Source: Buddleja alternifolia (Eukaryota; Streptophyta; Magnoliopsida; Lamiales; Scrophulariaceae). Taken from it: a stretch of DNA of 64,000 nucleotides. Position numbers and translations under genes: made by a program. The notes under the pieces were generated by a model. It had not been told where the DNA came from and did not search any database. It saw nothing but the letters and a program-made list of their open reading frames with translations. This document shows positions 24,243 to 37,300 of the stretch, piece by piece (position 1 is the first letter of the stretch; every line of letters starts with the position of its first letter). The stretch covers positions 35,400,423 through 35,464,422 of the forward strand of contig CM033394.1 of NCBI GenBank assembly GCA_019426215.1, in the 5' to 3' direction.

Positions 24243-24914
24243 AAAGTCACTGGCTCTTGGAATTGATCAACGTAACACTATAGGTCAAATTAGGAAACGT
24301 CTAGGAAATCTATTAGATTACGTACAACTTAATTAATTAACTATTGAAATACTATCTCATGCAGCGGTAATGTGGTATATAGGTAGCTTGTACTTTAAAG
24401 TAAAAATAACAAATATGTTTTTTTCGGTTTATATGAAGGACCGAGTCCTTAACAAGTAGTGTGCTCTAATAAAATGCATATTCTATTGGTATTGTTGGCA
24501 GTTGGCACTCGACTGATTTAATTATGAATAATTGAATAATTTAAGAAATATATCAACTATTAAGATCAGATTAAAATTTTTATAGGCATCAAAATTAGTA
24601 GAATATATTGGACAAAGGTTATGTTAGACTTAGTAGCATACTCTTAGCAAATGCAGCATTCAATATAGGATAAAACGAGAAAGTATTAAAATGGAAAATG
24701 AAATAGTTTAAGTAGCTTACATGAGACGAACAATATGATCAGCCGGCTGGTCTTTGGTGCTCCATCTTGGAAAGGACATTCTTTGATATATTCATTAATA
24801 TTTCGTGTCTTTCCAATTGTTAGAGAAACTATTATTTTATTTGGTCCAAAATCTTCTGAAAGAAGAAACAATTGATCAAGTAAAAGATATTATATTAAGT
24901 AATTAAGTAGTTTG
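24243..24914. other. Upstream region of the CASP-like gene, with an exon-like fragment
   Basis: Mostly AT-rich. On the minus strand, 24721-24854 is open and bordered by a good acceptor (TTCTTTCAG) and donor (CAT|GTAAGC). It encodes about 45 residues including FGPNKIIVSLTIGK and ECPFQDGAPKTSR. I do not recognise the protein. It could be an orphan exon or gene fragment cut off by the LTR element at 24920. The target copy GATCT is at 24915-24919. Confidence 0.35.
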
Positions 24915-24919
24915 GATCT

Positions 24920-25520
24920 TGTCAGGGATGGTAGCATCATAGTATGAAAATAATCAAGAAAATATATAAATTAAGCCTAAATATGAAGATAACGATACGA
25001 GGATTTAACGTGGTTCGGCATAACTTGCCTACATCCACGAGCCAACCTAGACTACATCTTTATTTCTTTCAAAGTGAATTAAACAATTACAAGGAGAGTT
25101 CTCATATTTATAACGGTGGAGAAACCTAAATCCTAAAAATTAGGAAAACAATCTTAATAAACAAAGGGAATAATTCCTAAACACAAGAGGAAATAATTCT
25201 AATCAAATTAGGACTTAAATATGCCAAAATCTGCTAAACTTACACCCCAGAACTAAAAACTCGCCAAAACTCGTCAACAACTCGCACAGCTCGCGCACAT
25301 CTGTGCCTGGGCGCCCCCAGGCTGCGCCTGGGCGCCAATACTGGAGCTCACACTGCCCCGACTCTGTTTTTCGACTCCTTCCCGAACCCTTGTCTATTCC
25401 GACCCTATTTCGCAACCCAGAGTCTATCCCGACCCATCTCGGCTCTATTTTGTCTTCCTTTCGGTCAATTTTCTTAGCATTTTCCTTGGCTATTTGAAAT
25501 CATATCCACACAACCCATCA
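24920..25520 (-). repeat. 3' LTR (in element orientation)
   Basis: 601 bp. It matches 26743-27344 along its length, with many substitutions in the GC-rich part around 25290-25340. On the minus strand a purine tract ending CAAGTGGAAGTT directly precedes it. Confidence 0.9.
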
Positions 25521-26742
25521 AACTTCCACTTGGAGAATGATCTTCAAATTCTCGAACTCAACTTGAACCACCACTTCACTTTTCCTAAATGAACCTTAAT
25601 CTAGTTGGCACATTTCCAAACCCTATGGAGATTAAAAATCACGAGATAACCCCATATATCGTCAACTCGTCCATCCACTAGTGTCACCCACTTGACAGAC
25701 TCTCTTTGTGAACAATGTTCCCTCTCTTTGAACCCTCGACACTACCCTATTCTTTTGGTGATCAGCCAAATCCTGAATACCGTGGCATATCCATCTTGGT
25801 CCAACTGACCATCGAATATAGGTTACCCTAAAACCGAGAACATATCACAACCCAAACCGCCACGATCAACCTGTCTACTGATATCTTTCCACCAAGGGCT
25901 TTTTCCAATGGCAATCTCAGATCCCTCATATATCTGCTCTCTGCCCCTGCATGAGCTATGTCTGATCCATCCACCTACTTAGTTTTGAATGGCCAACTCA
26001 GGTGACTGACACACCTGCTTGATACTCCCACTCCACGAGCTATGTCACATCCCTGCCAAAGACCCCCCGACCTGCGAATCTACCTACTCGGTTTCGCATC
26101 CTGCCTCCATGACTTCTGAATCCACGGTCAACCCCTCCCGCGCCGCTTCCTGCCTTTATAATTTCTCTCTACGTGGTGATGTCTCCACATACTGTCTCCC
26201 TCGGTCTCTCGACTATACGGCTCTCCCCTCTCGGCTAACGATTCTGTCACTCTGACTTCTGGCTCAGTGGATTTGCTTTCTTGGCACCGTAACTCTGCCC
26301 CCCGATCTAGTAACTCGTTCTCTCTCTCTCGGCAACAACGTGTTGATCTCTGACCTCTAGCTCTATAGATCTGCCTCCGACACTGCAACTTTTCCCACTG
26401 GCTTTGTGTCTACCCACCTGGCAACATGAACCTGCCTCTGCTGTTGTGAATCTGCCTATCTGCTAGCACCACGATTTTCCAATATTTTCTCATTAACATT
26501 CAACGGGATTACTCTTTTTCGATTGATGATCTACCCGATCCCATCCTCCTCTGTCATCTTCTCTAGCTTCACCACGACCTTAATTCGTGCTCCATGCAAC
26601 AAAATTGGCGAGCTTAATTTTTCTTCCATGTCCTACTATCGTTCCTACGACGAAATTCGTGTTTAACCAAAAACGCTTTCCCATAGATCTAGATTTAAGA
26701 CGTGCTTTTCCTAAATCCACATCCTATGGCTCTAATACCAGT
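25521..26742. other. Interior of the non-autonomous LTR element
   Basis: C- and T-rich on the plus strand with no domain of any retroelement protein. The longest open frames (such as 26019-26255 on plus, 26128-26388 on minus) have biased composition and no recognisable homology. Confidence 0.7.
26727..26740 (-). other. Primer-binding site of the non-autonomous element
   Basis: On the minus strand TGGTATTAGAGCCA, one base off the initiator Met-tRNA complement, lies two bases inside the right-hand LTR. It fixes the orientation of the element. Confidence 0.85.
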
Positions 26743-27344
26743 TGTTAGGGATGGTAGCATCAGATCACGAAAAGTAGCCAAGAAAACATATAAACAAAGC
26801 CTAAACATGAAGATAGCGACACGAGAATTTAACATGGTTCGGCATAACTTGCCTACATCCACGAGTCAACCTGGACTACATCTTTATTTCTTTCAAAGTG
26901 AATCAAACAATTACAAGGAGAGTTTTCATATTTATAATGGTGGAGAAACCTAAACCTTAACAAATTAGGAAAACAATCCTAATAAACAAAGGGAATAATT
27001 CCTAGACACAATAGGAAAAAAATTCTAATCAAACTAGGATTTAAATATGCCAAAATCCGTCAAACTTGCACCCTAAGACAAAAAACTCTCCAAAACTCAT
27101 CAACAACGCATACAACTTACGCACATCCGCTCCTGGGCACCAATATTGGCGCTGGGCGCGCCCATGCACGCCTCACATTGCGTCGACTCAGATTTTTGAC
27201 TCCTTCACTACCCCGGTCTATTCCGACTCTATTTCGCAATCCCGGGACTATCCCGGCCCATCTTAGCTCTATTTTGTCTTTCTTTTGGTAAATTTTCTTG
27301 GCAATTTCCTTGGCTATTTGAAATCATCTCCACACAACCCATCA
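26743..27344 (-). repeat. 5' LTR (in element orientation)
   Basis: 602 bp, bounded by the primer site on one side and the target copy GATCT (27345-27349) on the other. Confidence 0.9.
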
Positions 27345-27349
27345 GATCT

Positions 27350-28404
27350 ACTATTGCAAATCGTGTTGCAAATTTCTATTACACTTCATATATGATCGTT
27401 ATGTTTATAAAATATTTCCGTGAATATTAATTTTTTCACTAATATTTCTTTTTGTTGTAGTGAATTTCAACTATTCTTGTGCTTCAAGATAGAGTGAGAG
27501 CACAATTATCGGTGAATCCAGTTTTAATGGCATGATTCAGTAATATGATATAGAGTTTTTGCAATTTTCTCTTAAAATTTGAATTTCATTTTGGTTCTGA
27601 TAATTATAGAGTAGAATTGTATGCAATTGAAAAGAAATTACTTTAAAGAATAGGCACCTTTGTATCAAAAGTCGCCTCCCCCATATCCCTCTCTCTCAAA
27701 ATCCTACTCATATTTCTTCTCTTCTTCTCCGCGACGATGGTTGGTTTGGTGAATCAGACATCTCCATCACTACTGATGTCACCACCATCGTTGGCGGGAT
27801 AGGTTAGAGCACCCTCTTTCAAGCTGTGTATCCCAACTTCAAATCTGATGAGACGGAGATGGATCTAACGAGACGGAGATGGATCTGACGAGATGAAGAT
27901 GGACGACTCATTAGATTTTGTATAGCTTTTTAGATATTTTGTTTAGTTTTTTATTTTCTCTCTCGAATGAGAGTTTCGTCTTTCTTGAATAAGAGTGTGG
28001 TCTTTTGCACAAGAATTTTCTTGTGCTGGTTTGGTTAGTTTTTAAGATTTGTTATCTTGAAAAAACTTGATATTAGGTGCTTCAATTGTTATTACTACAT
28101 CATTAGAGACAGTCTAATTTGTATTGTTCTTGACGTTGTAAACTTTTTATTGAATGAAATAAACTGACCACTATTCCCAAAAAAAAATACTTTAATTAGA
28201 TTTGTATTGGAAAAATTTACAATCAGATTTGTAATGTTTAAATAAGATCCATGTGTAGTGATTTTTTTCAAAATTATCTTATTGTGTTTTGTTATGTTTA
28301 AATAAGATCCATGAGTAGTGATTTTTTTCAAAATTATCTTATTGTGTTTCTTTATTTATCGTCATGAATTTTTTCCCCTCATTTCCTTTTCAGAACGTTT
28401 CATA
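27350..28404. other. Intergenic DNA with a poly(A)-ended fragment and a tandem repeat
   Basis: 27660-28190 ends in a sequence with AATGAAATAAACTG followed by (A)9, like the 3' end of a retrotransposed transcript or LINE remnant; no protein was recognised in it. Two 60-bp tandem copies follow (28234-28353). Otherwise nothing supported. Confidence 0.5.
28234..28353. repeat. Two tandem copies of a 60-bp unit
   Basis: Units at 28234-28293 and 28294-28353 share ATGTTTAAATAAGATCCATG and GATTTTTTTCAAAATTATC with few differences. Confidence 0.85.
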
Positions 28405-31400
28405 AACAAACTTCAAAGTTCATTGAGGCTAAAGGAGGCAAATCTATGCTTCAAGAACGCATCGACAGGATATTATGCAACATGGAACGGTGCGCCATGT
28501 GGCCTTCGGCTTTAGTAACTCATCTTCCATGTATCGGTTCTGATGACTCCCCCCTTTTACTCCGTCTTGACTATCACAATGATGGGTTTCAGATTTAAAT
28601 ATTGTTTCACACGCAGATGGCCAGGTTTATGGACCCTACTTTCTTAAACCTTATCAAGCAGAATTGGATATGGAGATTCATCTTTGTATTTAGCGCATCA
28701 CGAACGATATAGAAAAATAGAACTAGGAGATCTTCGGGAATATTTTTTGAAAGAAGCGTGAACTCCTTGCTCGCATTGGCGGTATTCAAAGGGCTCAAAG
28801 TAAACATTATAGGCGTTCGCTTCATAAGCTTGAAACAAAACGTCAAATGCAATTCCAGTCTATCCTTCATCGCGAAGAGTTGCTTTGGAAACAAAAATCC
28901 CATACTCATTGGCTCAAAGCGGGAGAGTGAAATACTATATTCTTTCATACGATATCCTCGACAAAGAAAAACAAAGACAAAATCAACATGATTCAAACAG
29001 ATAATGGTGATTGGGTGTAAGACACGGACACAACGAAAAATATGTCAGTGGAATTTTCTATGCGGCTTTATGGGGGCCGGGAATCAGTGATTGATTATCA
29101 AGATAAGCTTGAATTTTCCTCTCTCACGGACAATTAGCGACCCCCCTTATGACATGGTCTCCAAGGATGAGATCAAAAAGGCCATCTGGGAAATGCACCC
29201 TACCAAATTCACGGGCCCGGATGGTCTGCAACCAATTTTTTTTCAAAGGTGTTGGGGTACGGTTGGAGATACTACGAAGGAGATGGTTAGAAAAATGATC
29301 CAAATAGGTAATATCTATTCATTCATTAATAATTCACATATTGTTCTGATTCCTAAAGATAAGCATGCTATGCATCTCTCCAAATTTAGATCGATTTCTT
29401 TATGTAATGTTATTCTCAAAATCGTGACAAAAACTAAGCCGAATCGCGATTAAGTGGATTTATTGATACTTCAATCCCTCAAACTCAATGAAGTTTCATA
29501 GAAGGGAGACAAACAGTGTATCTCATGTTTTGCCGATGACTTAACTATCTTTTGGGAAGGATCCACAAACCAAGTTGATATTATTCAGAAAACACTTGAC
29601 ACCTACTATGGGATGTCGGGACAAAAGATTAATAGGGACAAATCCCAAATCTTCTTCTCGGGAAACATCCAATTCACCTTGCTAGATGTGCGGTGACCCC
29701 GCCCCATCTTACTATCACAGATGATCTTGGAAAATACTTGGGATCGCCCCTCCACCACCACATCCTTAAGAAAGACTACAAATTTCTGGTGGATAAAATC
29801 AAAGGGAGGCTCAAGGGGTGGAAACGTAATCAACTTTCTCTGCCGGGAGAGTCACTCTAGTTAAGGCAGTCACCACGACAATTCCAAATTATTTCATGCA
29901 AACATCTCTTATCCCAGAAGGTATATGCGATGAGATTCACAAGAAGAGCCACAACTTGATTTGGAGCGGTTCTACAAAGCGATGTCGGGCACATTTAGTG
30001 GCTTGGGGTATTCTCTATTGTAAAAAAGAAAATAGAGGTCTCAAAATTCGTAACACAAGATCAGTAAACCTTGCATATCTTGGAAATTAGGATGGCAGAT
30101 AGTTCGGGATGACTCGAAACTTTGGGTCCAAATTATAAGATACAAATACCTACTTAAGGACCATTCGCAAGCTCGCAAGGCTACTTCGCACATGGTGCAG
30201 TATCCAGAAGACTCTCCCTTTCCTCGAGGAAAATTTGCTCTAAAAAATTGGAAATGGAAATACAATATACTTCTGGACAAAACCGTGGCTAGGCAATGTT
30301 GATCTCATGCAATAGCTCGAGCTCTAGCTAGACACTACAACTCGAACAAGATCAGTTGCTAGTTATTTGCGGAAGGGGCACGAATGGGATTGGTCGGAAC
30401 TGGATTTGATCATGGACTCTATCAAACAAGACATGGCCTGTGTTGATCTTGACACTCATTCTAAAATCGAGGACGTCCCGGTGTGGTGCCATGCAAATAA
30501 CATTTTTTACACAAGCAAGAGTGCATATGACTATCTCATGTATGGAAATCACTACCACATGGACACGAAGTAGTGGTGTCGGATTTGAAAAATCAAAGGG
30601 GCCTATCGCCGAAAGTTCTTTCTTTGGCTTCTACGGCATGACAAGGTTCTAACAAATATGCACTTGCGCACTCGCCATATACTTCCACATGCCACGAGTT
30701 AAATTTTTGGACATCCGGAGGAAACTAATGTGAATGCCCTTCATGATTGTCACTGGGTCAAAGAGTTGTGGAAATCACTTGTCTCAACCCACTACCACTC
30801 GACATTCTTCAACCTTGATGCTCAGAACTGGGTGGATTGAAACCTTACCACCCCAGCAAACTTGTATGATTTGTGCGATCGTTAGGATAATATGCTTACT
30901 GAAATTGTAAATCTTGTGTGGTAGGTCTGCAACGAAACGGTGCATAATGAGAATCCAAGCACTCCTCGATTGATGTTGGACTCTAATTCATTACGTGTCA
31001 AAGAAACCTATTTGATGGCTGTGGCAGACCCGAGTGAATCAAATCTCTTGATCAGCGTAGGATGGACAAAACCAGACCAAGGGTTAACGTGGACGCGACT
31101 TTTTCATCCCATGCAGATACGAGTGGATGATTAGCGACATAGGTAGTCTCATACACAATAATTTGGTCAGTTGGAAAGGTGGTTTTCAAATAAAAGCTAT
31201 GAACAGTATGGAGGCAGTACTTCGAGCTATTGAACGAGGATTGGAATTTGCTTGGAACTCAAATCATAAGCATGTTATACTCGAGACGGACTGTTGGAAA
31301 GCGTTCAATGATATCACTATGGCGACGTAAGCTCACCAATTTATCGGAATTATCTCTCGAATTCGCAATTGGCTAAGCCGCCCTTGGCAAATCATACTTC

Positions 31401-31620
31401 AGAACCTTTGGAGTGAGGTCAACCAAAAGCCAAATAGTATGGCGAAGAAGGATTTCCATCACGTTCTACAGGATATTAACATCCTGAATGATCACACGTG
31501 CTTGTTTCTAGAAATAGATAGAATGTAGACTACTTGGTCTTGTAGTACAACTATAAACCCGGGTTTGTTGGTCTAGTCGTTAAGGATATCCCCTCCTCCC
31601 ATGATTCAAAAAAAAAAAAA
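28405..31620 (+). pseudogene. L1-type LINE, 5'-truncated and broken
   Basis: It starts in the end of the endonuclease domain (QERIDRILCN, then SDDSPLLL where SDH is usual). Reverse transcriptase follows (29150-29850: AIWEMHPTKFTGPDG, then FRSISLCNVI), with a decayed catalytic region near CFADDLTIFW. A zinc-finger-like region and a terminal RNase H (31130-31330: AVLRAIERGLEFAWNSN, VILETDCWKAF) complete it. Stops and frameshifts separate every part. It ends in (A)13 at about 31608-31620, the LINE tail. Such proteins nick target DNA and copy the RNA there; this copy cannot do so. Confidence 0.85.
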
Positions 31621-32661
31621 TAGATGAAGAAGAAGAGAGAAACTATCTACTCAATTAAATTTAGGATATGATACAATAATATTACTAAATCTCTCTATAT
31701 ACCAATAACATAAAAATACAGAAACTTTATGCTTATTTTTTTACATTAAAAATGATGGTCAAATTGAACTCATTGTTTCCGAATGAATGACTATATGTGT
31801 TTGATATTAGACACTATATATGGTACTCTACACGTGTATTTGTTCATCAAATATTGTTCAAAAAATTAAGACGAAAGAAATAGTTAGTATCATAACAGTA
31901 TATTGGACGTAACATAACACAACTGATGTTACAAAAACATCGTTTTCATCTCACCCTACCAAATTCTCTTCCTTTAATATTTTTCATTAAATATTAAATG
32001 ATCTTTATTAATGTCCTGAGATGATACATTTGTCAATTTATGTGACACTAATTTTCGTGATACCGTGTTGATAACGCATTATAATCATGTCACACAGTAG
32101 TACTCGTTTTGGTAGTCGGCAGATGAAATTGTTTTGTTTTCAATTAAAACGACAAGGCCCTTGTGCTTCTAAACATTTCTCAAGTAATGAACTTCAAACA
32201 TGCAGAAGAGACAAATTAAGTTCTTCCCAACTCATGAACTTTGGATGAATACCAGATAAGACCTTGTTGGATGATTTATGTCTACTTCATCAATGACAAG
32301 GGAGTAACGATGTCTATCTACGGATTCTCCAATGAATTTTAAATTCCACACTCTCCTGTCACATATGGGCTCTTTTCTGTAACTAAAATAATAAGGGATA
32401 ATTATAGGCACACCCACTCACTTATTGTGTAATTACCAAAAATTCCTCGAGATTTTACAAATTAGTAACACATTTCGGGGGAAATTGTAATCCGTTTTTA
32501 TTGACATGATGTGAAATTGTAATTTGTTTTCATTAACATGAGAGATTATGGCATTTTCTCAAATTTAGAGTGTTTTACGTAATTAGGGTTTCACAGAGGG
32601 AATGCATCTGTACTTTTTCCTAATAAAAATAAGAGGATCCAAGGCTTACAAGTAATACAAA
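31621..32661. other. AT-rich intergenic DNA with a half-MITE
   Basis: No gene seen. Around 32397-32560, words such as CACCCACTCACTTATTGTG and TAATTACCAAAA match the left end of the MITE at 32662, so an older relative, or half of one, lies here. Confidence 0.55.
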
Positions 32662-32918
32662 GGGAAAATTACACACAGACCCCCTAGCTTATTGTGTAAT
32701 TATCAAATTCTCCCCTCACTTATTGGAAATTACCAACATGCGCCCTCAAGGGGTTTATTTGTAAAGTTTACAGAAGTAAAATTGTAAGAATTTTTAAACA
32801 TACAGGAAGTATAATTATAAAAAATTCTTAAATGAGGGGGTGTGTTGGTAATTTTAAATAAATGAGAGAGATTTTGATAATTACACAATAAGTGAGGGGG
32901 TCTGTGTGTAATTTTCCC
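32662..32918. mobile_element. MITE, 257 bp, strong hairpin form
   Basis: The left end GGGAAAATTACACACAGACC is the inverted copy of the right end at 32899-32918, and pairing continues inward through CTTATTGTGTAATTATCAAA. AATACA occurs just outside on both sides (32654-32659 and 32919-32924), a possible short duplication. It has no coding capacity. Confidence 0.8.
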
Positions 32919-32924
32919 AATACA

Positions 32925-34374
32925 GATTATGGACAAGGTGACAAGAGAATAAGTCCAGAAAATCTGATGGCGCGCATGAAATTGCACGACACCACTTTGA
33001 TGTTGAGTTATGGAATATGTGAAATGGGGGATATTTTTTAATATGATTACAATTTTGCTTTAGGTGCACTCACAAATCACAGCAATTGATGGTGAGGTGA
33101 CGTTGAAGCCCCGTAAAGAATCCACAGAACCCAACATTCGAAGTTTTCCCAAAAATTATGATGTTTGATATGGCATTCGCATATCAGATGTCCTTGTATG
33201 AGGTATTGTTCGCAATGAGTGGAGCCTCACGGGTTTGTCCCTCGGTAGGGATAAGAGAGTTTGGGACTTACTAGTCACTCAATACCCTCGTTTTCATCCG
33301 ATGTGGGATAGTAATTATATAAACATCATAAGCTCCCATAGACGAGGGGCCCTTACACGAGATATTGTCCGCTTTGACTTAAGCAGCACGTGTTTGTCCT
33401 TAAAAAGAGCTTCGCTAGGGAGATGAGAGTATGAAAGTTATAAGCATCTCAAGACCCTCGTCTCCATTTGATGTGGAAAGTAGTTACATAGACATCACTA
33501 TTTGAATTGAAAGATTTGAAAGTAATACATTTTAAATTCAGTGTACGAATACTTATAAAATAAGTATTCAAATTTATTGAGCTTAATTGAATGGCTTCAA
33601 GCTCCAACGAATTCCAGATCTTTTGCACTCAATTCAAGCTGTTTTTCAATAATTATGTAGATTTTAAACTATACTGTGTGTGTATATATATATATATTAT
33701 GTTATATATATTGTATTATAACTCCATTTGAGCTATTTGACGTATTATGTATATGCATCTGTATATCAAAACAATACACTTATCTATAATCATTTGAATT
33801 ACTATTATATTAGTAATTTGCAATTGGGATTATTACCTCACAATGATGATTAAATATTAAAACCCACAATGCTAAAGATTAATTAAATGATTAACCTAGA
33901 AAGACTTGATGCTATAATAGATATGCCCCAAATTCTAGAAACCACCTAAATTTTTTCTCATTTCTTTGGTTTTACGACTTTTTATGTCGTATTAAAAAAG
34001 TTTCTAATATTGAACGGTTCGAAACATTCCCTAAAAATGGAACTTCAATCTATGAGCACAATAACCAAAAATTAAAAAATACATGTGATATAAAACTCAA
34101 AATAAGTGCAGTATGCATACAGACCTTTCAGACTTCGTATGAAGGTTGCCAATGAATGATAAATACAACATATTCACATGCATATCATGTGAAAAAATAA
34201 TGATCTCCATGTGCTGCAAAACCAACTGTTTTCTTTCTCACAAATGATTATCAGCATTACTCAAACATGTGATATCCCCAGTTTATTTTCAGTCATACTC
34301 GACAGCAAATAGGGATTGAATCGAGAAAATCCTCATCACCCAGCAAAAGAGTATGGTTGCGGAAATCATGAACC
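32925..34374. other. Intergenic DNA with two degenerate repeat units
   Basis: Around 33190-33335 and 33350-33490 two diverged tandem units share ATTGTYCGC, GAGTGGAGCC/TTAAGCAGCA-like and CCCTCGTYTYCATYYGATGTGG words, of a kind common in plant intergenic repeats. A (TA)n run is at 33683-33698. The remainder is AT-rich with no gene. Confidence 0.55.
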
Positions 34375-37300
34375 TTAACCCACAATGTTTTGGGCGAAAG
34401 ATAGGCCAACGGGATAAGAACGGTGGATTCTCATTTTTGGAGCAGGCACTTTTCCAGCAGAAATTTTAGCAATATCTTTTCCATCCATGCTTGAAGTTGT
34501 TTTCTGTAGTGGACTTGATTCGTCGGTTCCAACAATGAACTGAAGACCCTGGATAGTGATGTAATTTGTGCAAATTGTCAATTGGACGAATCGTAAAACA
34601 TGAAGAAGAGGAAAGATGTCTCACCAGACTCACCTTTACCCTCTCTCCCTCTGGAATCACAGTTGAATGGTCTAATAGCTTCGCTCCGACGTCCTATCAA
34701 ATTACAGTAAAGTTTGAGATCAACAGAAATAAATGGCGCATGAGGTGCCACCCATTCAGGTTGTGGCAGTTAGTTTACACTTTATGATTATGCATGAGGT
34801 GCCACCCATTTCACTTTATGACTTCGTCATGCACAAAAATGGTTCAGAAAAATTTTGCAGAATAAAGAGGTTCTTTCAGTAGGAAACATGGTTCATCGTC
34901 AAACGGACCTCAACTGGTTCCAACACCATTAAGACCCGGACATGTAAAAAACTTGGTTGAGTTACTCTTGACAATATTTGATTTTGGTGTTGTTAACGTA
35001 ATAATTTCTGATATAATTGTTAGAATAGAACTATTATAATAGCCATTAATTAGAAACTAAGCAAAACTAACTAGTGCTTACCAATCTAATAATCTCAGGC
35101 AAAACTAAATCTTGTGAGCACCAGAAACTTTGGCCATTGTGTTAATTACATAGTATCCAAACTATGGCACGTTTCTTTTCTTCACGAGATCAAATATGGT
35201 ATATATACTCATTGCATAGAACCAGCAAACAAAGCAAGGATCTACCACAACTACAAGGAATCATAATTTCGGGATTAGAAGATATGTATTCTCGATATAA
35301 CCGTGGAGAACCAAGGGTCCCATGCACTGATTTGAGATTCTTTTCTTGTTTATAACTCTTAGGGCATGTATTTCTTGCCTAGTGAGAATGTCAATATCAA
35401 CTATTTGTTCTCAGCATGTTCAATTAGGGAGTCATTTCTGGGATCCAAATTTCATCGAAGTTCCCCTTGGTTTATACTGCTGCTTATACAGTAAACTTTT
35501 GTAAGTCAAAACGATGTTTTAAGAAAAAGATTCAAACACACAGATAGTAAGTCATTGTTCTTTTCTAGCCAACTAAACATGATAACCAAGCCAGTTCATA
35601 TGTGAGCAAAAGTTCTTCACGTCTCATGTAGGCTACGTTTGGCCCTCAGATTTTGGAGAAGGAAAATGAAAAGGATAAAAATAAAAAATTCAAGCACAAA
35701 GTGCCATTAGTTGAAGTGAAAGTGCCATTAGTTGAAGTGAGGAAACATTTTCCTTACTGTAAGTCCAAATACCAAATGGAGGGCTAGAGTTTGGATACAG
35801 AAAATCTGGAGGTTTAAGAGGTACAAACCATAAAAAGGAAAGATGTTAGGAACGCTAACTGACCTGAATGATTTTAGAACTCTGACCATCTTTAATACTT
35901 CCAGCAGCTTGGCAGAGATACCACAAACCCGAATTAGTAAGATCCTGCATGTCATTTACACAGCGACAAAAGAGGTATCATTGCTTGCAACTTTCTTGAT
36001 ACATCAAGATATATAATTAGAAAATTTAGGATTTTTTACCTGCTTGCTTTCAAGAAGCTCAATTTTTCCTTCCTGTGCGTTAACCAGGTAAGAATTTGAG
36101 GATGATTCAATAGACCATCTTAATTGCAAATATGCGAAAATCAGATTTATGTAACTGTGATAACTTACCAAGCCAGATACCATCTCATGGATCAAACCAA
36201 TGTCATACCCTATCTGGTTAAGATTAGATCTCACTTCACTAACCTGCAGTACAAACAGTAACATCAGAGATCATATGTTTGCTCAGATAAAAGCGCACAA
36301 TAAAGTTATTTTCATAAGGGAAACCTCATAGGAGCAAGAAACAAAGTGAAGCAAGATACATTAACCGGGACAAGTATTATGATTTATTAATTTGAGTACA
36401 TGTATAGGAAAATAATAAACGCTAGAACTCACTTCTTTAATTAGACATATAAGTTATTGTACTAGAAACTGACTCCATCTCCTCAAGATCTTGCCCACAC
36501 CATAATCAATTCTCAAAAGCAGACTGTCATTTAAGATGAAAATAATTGGAGGACCCGAGCATTGTTTGTGAAATAATGAATATATTACTACTATCTTTTC
36601 TCATTTAAGAGAAAGTAACACGAAAAAAAAAAAAAAAAAAACAAATGAAGCTAAGCATGACCTAAAGCAACTATAACACCTCGATCGAAGTAAAAGAATC
36701 ATTACAAGGAAATAAGATGCTGCGTACATCATTCACAACAAGTTTCGATATTTCCCTCTGCTCATCCAGTTTCCAATCCAGGTTCTCTAGTCTCTTTGTT
36801 AAATGCCTTTTCGTCGACTGCGAAAAGATAGAAATAATTGGGAGTTGAGGACAAAATATCTTTGAGAAGGACAACAAAGAAGAAAGTGATTGTGAAGTTT
36901 TACTTATTTTTGTTGTAATTTACTTACAGATAGTGCTTCAGAAACATGCTCCAACTGTTTCGACACAGATGCAACAGCATTTTCCATATTATGCTTGGTC
37001 ACAAACATAATATCAGAAAATGACCAGTCCTGCAGGGAAAATGAGGAGAAAGTAAATCAGACAAAAGGAAAACAGGAATGTTACTTTTTCCATGAAAAGA
37101 TACACAAAAAAAAAAAAAAGGCAATTACATGTATAAAGCTATTAGTCAAACTCCCTCCCCAAAAAAAATAAAATTCCCAAGAGGGGCTTCAAGAATCCCA
37201 AAAGGGCATTGGAAGGGTAACGAGAGATTATTAAGGCTGAGAATTCGGTGTTTCTATGAAAACAAGTATCCCTTTTATCCAAACACTTTTTTGGGTTCAC

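Larger units (their letters stand above)
24920..27344 (-). mobile_element. Non-autonomous copia-type LTR retrotransposon (LARD/TRIM-like, 2.4 kb)
   Basis: Direct LTRs 24920-25520 and 26743-27344 share TGTYAGGGATGGTAGC at one edge and CCACACAACCCATCA at the other. The 5-bp duplication GATCT is exact (24915-24919, 27345-27349). The primer-binding site lies next to the right-hand LTR on the minus strand and a purine tract next to the left-hand LTR, so transcription would run leftward. The 1.2-kb interior has no gag or pol. Movement would have needed proteins from another element. Confidence 0.92.

Noticed and set aside
28234..28353. Possible LTR pair
   Set aside because: The two 60-bp copies are directly adjacent with no interior and no TG...CA ends, so a simple tandem duplication.
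33190..33490. Possible LTR pair or gene
   Set aside because: The two units are too diverged and lack defined ends; left as degenerate repeat.
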